From Clusia tigrina (taxonomy: Eukaryota; Arthropoda; Insecta; Diptera; Clusiidae), in contig CAKKTE020000093.1 in the NCBI GenBank assembly GCA_920105625.2, positions 62,001 to 126,000 on the forward strand: 64,000 bases of DNA, read 5' to 3'. The stretch's first letter is position 1, and each line of letters opens with the position of its first letter. The notes beneath the pieces are model-generated. The model saw only the letters and a program-made list of their open reading frames with translations, was not told where the DNA came from and searched no databases. The position numbers and the translations under genes were made by a program. Shown here piece by piece: positions 61,161 through 64,000 of this stretch.

Positions 61161-64000
61161 AGTTCAAATGGCCCTAAGTTCTATACGGTACGTCCAACAC
61201 CTATCTAAGTTTGCAACATAGAAATGCTTGTAACTTTTTAATGGAGCGACATAAAACCTTGAAATTTTGTAACAATAAAGTACTCGAGCCTCTTGTCAAT
61301 TTAAGCTATCGCTCAAAGCTATGCTACCCTTGAGTCCTAAATCAAACACTGATAAAACTGCAAATGGCCCTAACTTCTATACGGTATGTCCTACATCTAT
61401 CAAAGTTTGCAACATACAAATGCTTGTAACTTTTTACTGGAGCGTCATGAAACCTTGAAATTTTGAAACAATAAAGTACTCGAGCCTCTTGTCAATTTAA
61501 GCTATCGCTCAAAGCTATGCTACCCTCGAGTCCCAAGTCAAACACTGATAAAACTTCAAATGGCCCTAACTTCTATACTGTACGTCCTACACCTATCAAA
61601 GTTTGCAACATACAAATGCTTGTAACTTTTTATTGGAGCGTCATAAAACCTTGAAATTTTGTAACAATAAAGTACTCGAGCCTCTTGTCAATTTAAGCTA
61701 TCGCTCAAAGCTATGCTACCCTTGAGTCCCAAATCAAACACTGATAAAACTTCAAATGGCCCTAACTTCTATACGGTACGTCCTACACCTATCAAAGTTT
61801 GCAACATACAAATGGTTGTAACATTTTACTGGAGCGTCATAAAACCTTGAAATTTTGTAACAATAAATTACTCGAGCCTCTTGTCAATTTAAGCTATCGC
61901 TCAAAGCTATGCTACCCTTGAATTCCAAATCAAAAACTGATAAAACTTCAAATAGCCCTAACTTCTATACGGTACGTCCTACACTATCAAAGTTTGCAAC
62001 ATACAAATGCTTGTAACTTGTTACTGGAGAGTCATAAAACCTTGAAATTTTTTAACAATAAAGTACTTGAGCCTCTTGTCAATTCAAGCTATCGCTCAAA
62101 GCTATGCTACCCTTGAGTCCCAAATCAAACACTGATAAAAGTTCGAATGGCCCTAAGTTCTATACGGTACGTCCTAAACCTATCAAAGTTTGCAACATAG
62201 AAATGCTTGTAACTTTTTAATGGAGCGTCATAAAACCTTGAAATTTTGTAACAATAAAGTACTCGAGCCTCTTGTCAATTTAAGCTATCGCTCAAAGCTA
62301 TGCTACCCTTGAGTCCTAAATCAAACACTGATAAAAGTTCGAATGGCCCTAACTTCTATACGGTATGTCCTACACCTATCAAAGTTTGCAACATACAAAT
62401 ACTTGTAACTTTTTACTGGAGCGTCATAAAACCTTGAAATTTTTAACAATAAAGAACTCGAGCCTCTTGTCAATTTAAGCTATCGCTCAAAGCAATGCTA
62501 CGCTTGAGTCCCAAATCAAACACTGATAAAACTTCAAATGGCCCAAACTTCTATACGGTACGTCCTACACCTATCAAAGTTTGCAACATACAAATGCTTG
62601 TAACTTTTTACTGGAGCGTCATAAAACCTTGAAATTTTGAAACAATAAAGTACTCGAGTCTATTGTCAATTTAAGCTATCGCTCAAAGCTATGCTACCCT
62701 TGAATTCCAAATCAAACACTGATAAAACTTCAAATAGCCCTAACTTCTATACGGTACGTCCTACACTATCAAAGTTTGCAACATACAAATGCTTGTAACT
62801 TGTTACTGGAGAGTCATAAAACCTTGAAATTTTTTAACAATAAAGAACTCGAGCCTCTTGTCAATTCAAGCTATCGCTCAAAGCTATGCTACCCTTGAGT
62901 CCCAAGTCAAACACTGATAAAAGTTCAAATGGCCCTAAGTTCTATACGGTACGTCCTACACCTATCAAAGTTTGCAACATAGAAATGCTTGTAACTTTTT
63001 AATGGAGCGTCATAAAACCTTGAAATTTTGTAACAATAAAGTACTCGAGCCTCTTGTCAATTTAAGCTATCGCTCAAAGCTATGCTACCCTTGAGTCCTA
63101 AATCAAACACTGATAAAATTCCAAATGGCCCTAACTTCTATACGGTATGTCCTACATCTATCAAAGTTTGCAACATACAAATACTTGTAACTTTTTACTG
63201 GAGCGTCATAAAACCTTGAAATTTTTAACAATAAAGAACTCGAGCCTCTTGTCAATTTAAGCTATCGCTCAAAGCAATGCTACCCTTGAGTCCCAAATCA
63301 AACACTGATAAAAGTTCAAATGGCCCTAAGTTCTATACGGTACGTCAACACCTATCTAAGTTTGCAACATATAAATGCTTGTAACTTTTTAATGGAGCGT
63401 CATAAAACCTTGAAATTTTGTAACAATAAAGTACTCGAGCCTCTTGTCAATTTAAGCTATCGCTCAAAGCTATGCTACCCTTGAGTCCTAAATCAAACAC
63501 TGATAAAACTGCAAATGGCCCTAACTTCTATACGGTATGTCCTACACCTATCAAAGTTTGCAACATACAAATGCTTGTAACTTTTTACTGGAGCGTCATG
63601 AAACCTTGAAATTTTGAAACAATAAAGTACTCGAGCCTCTTGTCAATTTAAGCTATCGCTCAAAGCTATGCTACCCTCGAGTCCCAAGTCAAACACTGAT
63701 AAAACTTCAAATGGCCCTAACTTCTATACTGTAGGTCCTACACCTATCAAAGTTTGCAACATACAAATGCTTGTACCTTTTTATTGGAGCGTCATAAAAC
63801 CTTGAAATTTTGTAACAATAAAGTACTCGAGCCTCTTGTCAATTTAAGCTATCGCTCAAAGCTATGCTACCCTTGAGTCCTAAATCAAACACTGATAAAA
63901 CTTAAAATGGCCCTAACTTCTATACGGTACGTCCTACACCTATCAAAGTTTGCAACATACAAATGGTTGTAACATTTTACTGGAGCGTCATAAAACCTTG
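61161..64000. repeat. Nested W-type HOR with 4-, 7- and 11-monomer spacings
   Basis: The rare ACACTATCAAAG (loss of CC) recurs at 60611, 61981 and 62763, offsets of 1370 and 782 bp (seven and four monomers). ACACCTATCTAAG with a damaged TCC (GTCCAACACC at 61192, GTCAACACC at 63344) recurs at about 2152 bp, eleven monomers. The last kilobase follows 60.85-61.85 kb in the same variant order, ending with GGTTGTAACATTTTACTGG at both 61.82 and 63.97 kb. The array runs off the right edge, so the next monomers outside should match 61850 onward. Confidence 0.85.

Larger units (their letters stand above)
1..64000. repeat. Continuous tandem satellite array, about 196-bp monomer
   Basis: Every part of the window is made of one repeat unit in the same orientation. 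The landmark CTGGAGCG (or TTGGAGCG / CTGTAGCG) recurs at 1, 192, 387, 583, 774, 969, 1165, 1361, 1557, 1753, 1949, 2145, 2341 and onward to 63.98 kb, nearly always 190-196 bp apart. The window opens at the first base of a monomer in this phase and ends inside one. No stretch above 300 bases is free of the repeat, and I see no inserted transposon, no inversion and no unique DNA. Unit length near a nucleosome repeat, high A+T and HOR organisation are typical of eukaryotic centromeric or pericentromeric satellites; that role is inference. I do not recognise the family. Repeat unit and extent are certain; chromosomal location is unknown. Confidence 0.99.

Noticed and set aside
1..64000. CRISPR array
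   Set aside because: The unit is about 196 bp and repeats as a whole, with no short constant repeat separated by unique spacers, and there are no cas genes.
1..64000. Telomeric repeats (CCCTAA in GGCCCTAACTTC)
   Set aside because: The hexamer occurs once per monomer and never in tandem, so it is a chance match within the satellite.
1..64000. CENP-B box
   Set aside because: I looked for TTCG followed at the right spacing by A and CGGG. TTCG occurs only in rare variants (ACTTCGAATGG) and no CGGG follows.
1..64000. 5S rDNA, tRNA-derived or histone tandem array
   Set aside because: No RNA polymerase III A/B box pair, no tRNA fold and no conserved coding frame in the 196-bp unit.
1..64000. LTR or other transposon inserted in the array
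   Set aside because: CTGGAGCG spacing stays within 186-199 bp (167 once) wherever I measured it, leaving no room for an insert, and no target-site duplication or terminal repeat was seen.

Overview
The whole 64 kb window is one uninterrupted, head-to-tail satellite DNA array. The unit is modally 196 bp and about 37% GC, with close variants of 186-199 bp and one 167-bp outlier. At this unit length the window holds roughly 327 monomers, all in the same orientation. I see no gene, RNA gene, transposon, CRISPR array, telomere tract or unique-sequence stretch. The short open frames are passages through the repeat and are not called as genes. Such an array points to eukaryotic constitutive heterochromatin, most plausibly a centromeric or pericentromeric satellite. 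I do not recognise the family, so species, kingdom and chromosomal location stay open.

The structure lies in the second layer: diagnostic monomer variants recur in fixed order as higher-order repeats (HORs). Layout by region: 1-8193 holds nested 11-, 10- and 9-mer HORs phased by a 191-bp GCGATCGC monomer. 8194-13384 is a looser 14-15-mer zone with a broken 167-bp monomer. 13385-17154 contains an 830-bp segment present twice, plus older pieces of the later domains. 17080-31378 is a 13-mer domain (2546 bp) amplified through nested duplications at offsets of 2546, 5286, 783 and 4112 bp. Blocks here called Z flank that domain at 15035-16200 and 31286-32450, with a third copy at 41.6 kb. 32821-41570 is a 21-22-mer HOR (about 4.07-4.26 kb) in tandem, with a partial third copy at 44.7-47.77 kb. 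42.9-44.8 kb is a 957-bp five-mer of shortened monomers in tandem. 47.1-49.42 kb recurs at 58.86-61.16 kb. 49691-53606 is a 1958-bp 10-mer in tandem, nearly identical between copies. 53607-57130 is a 1762-bp 9-mer in tandem. 57.1-64 kb is a mosaic of the same variants, with an 11-monomer spacing (about 2151 bp) near the end.

Nothing here works as a gene set. What the sequence records is array evolution: duplications of whole numbers of monomers, as expected from unequal exchange or replication-based amplification between in-register repeats. Block labels (Z, W, D) are mine. Offsets were read by eye from diagnostic variants; boundaries are approximate unless a monomer edge is given.
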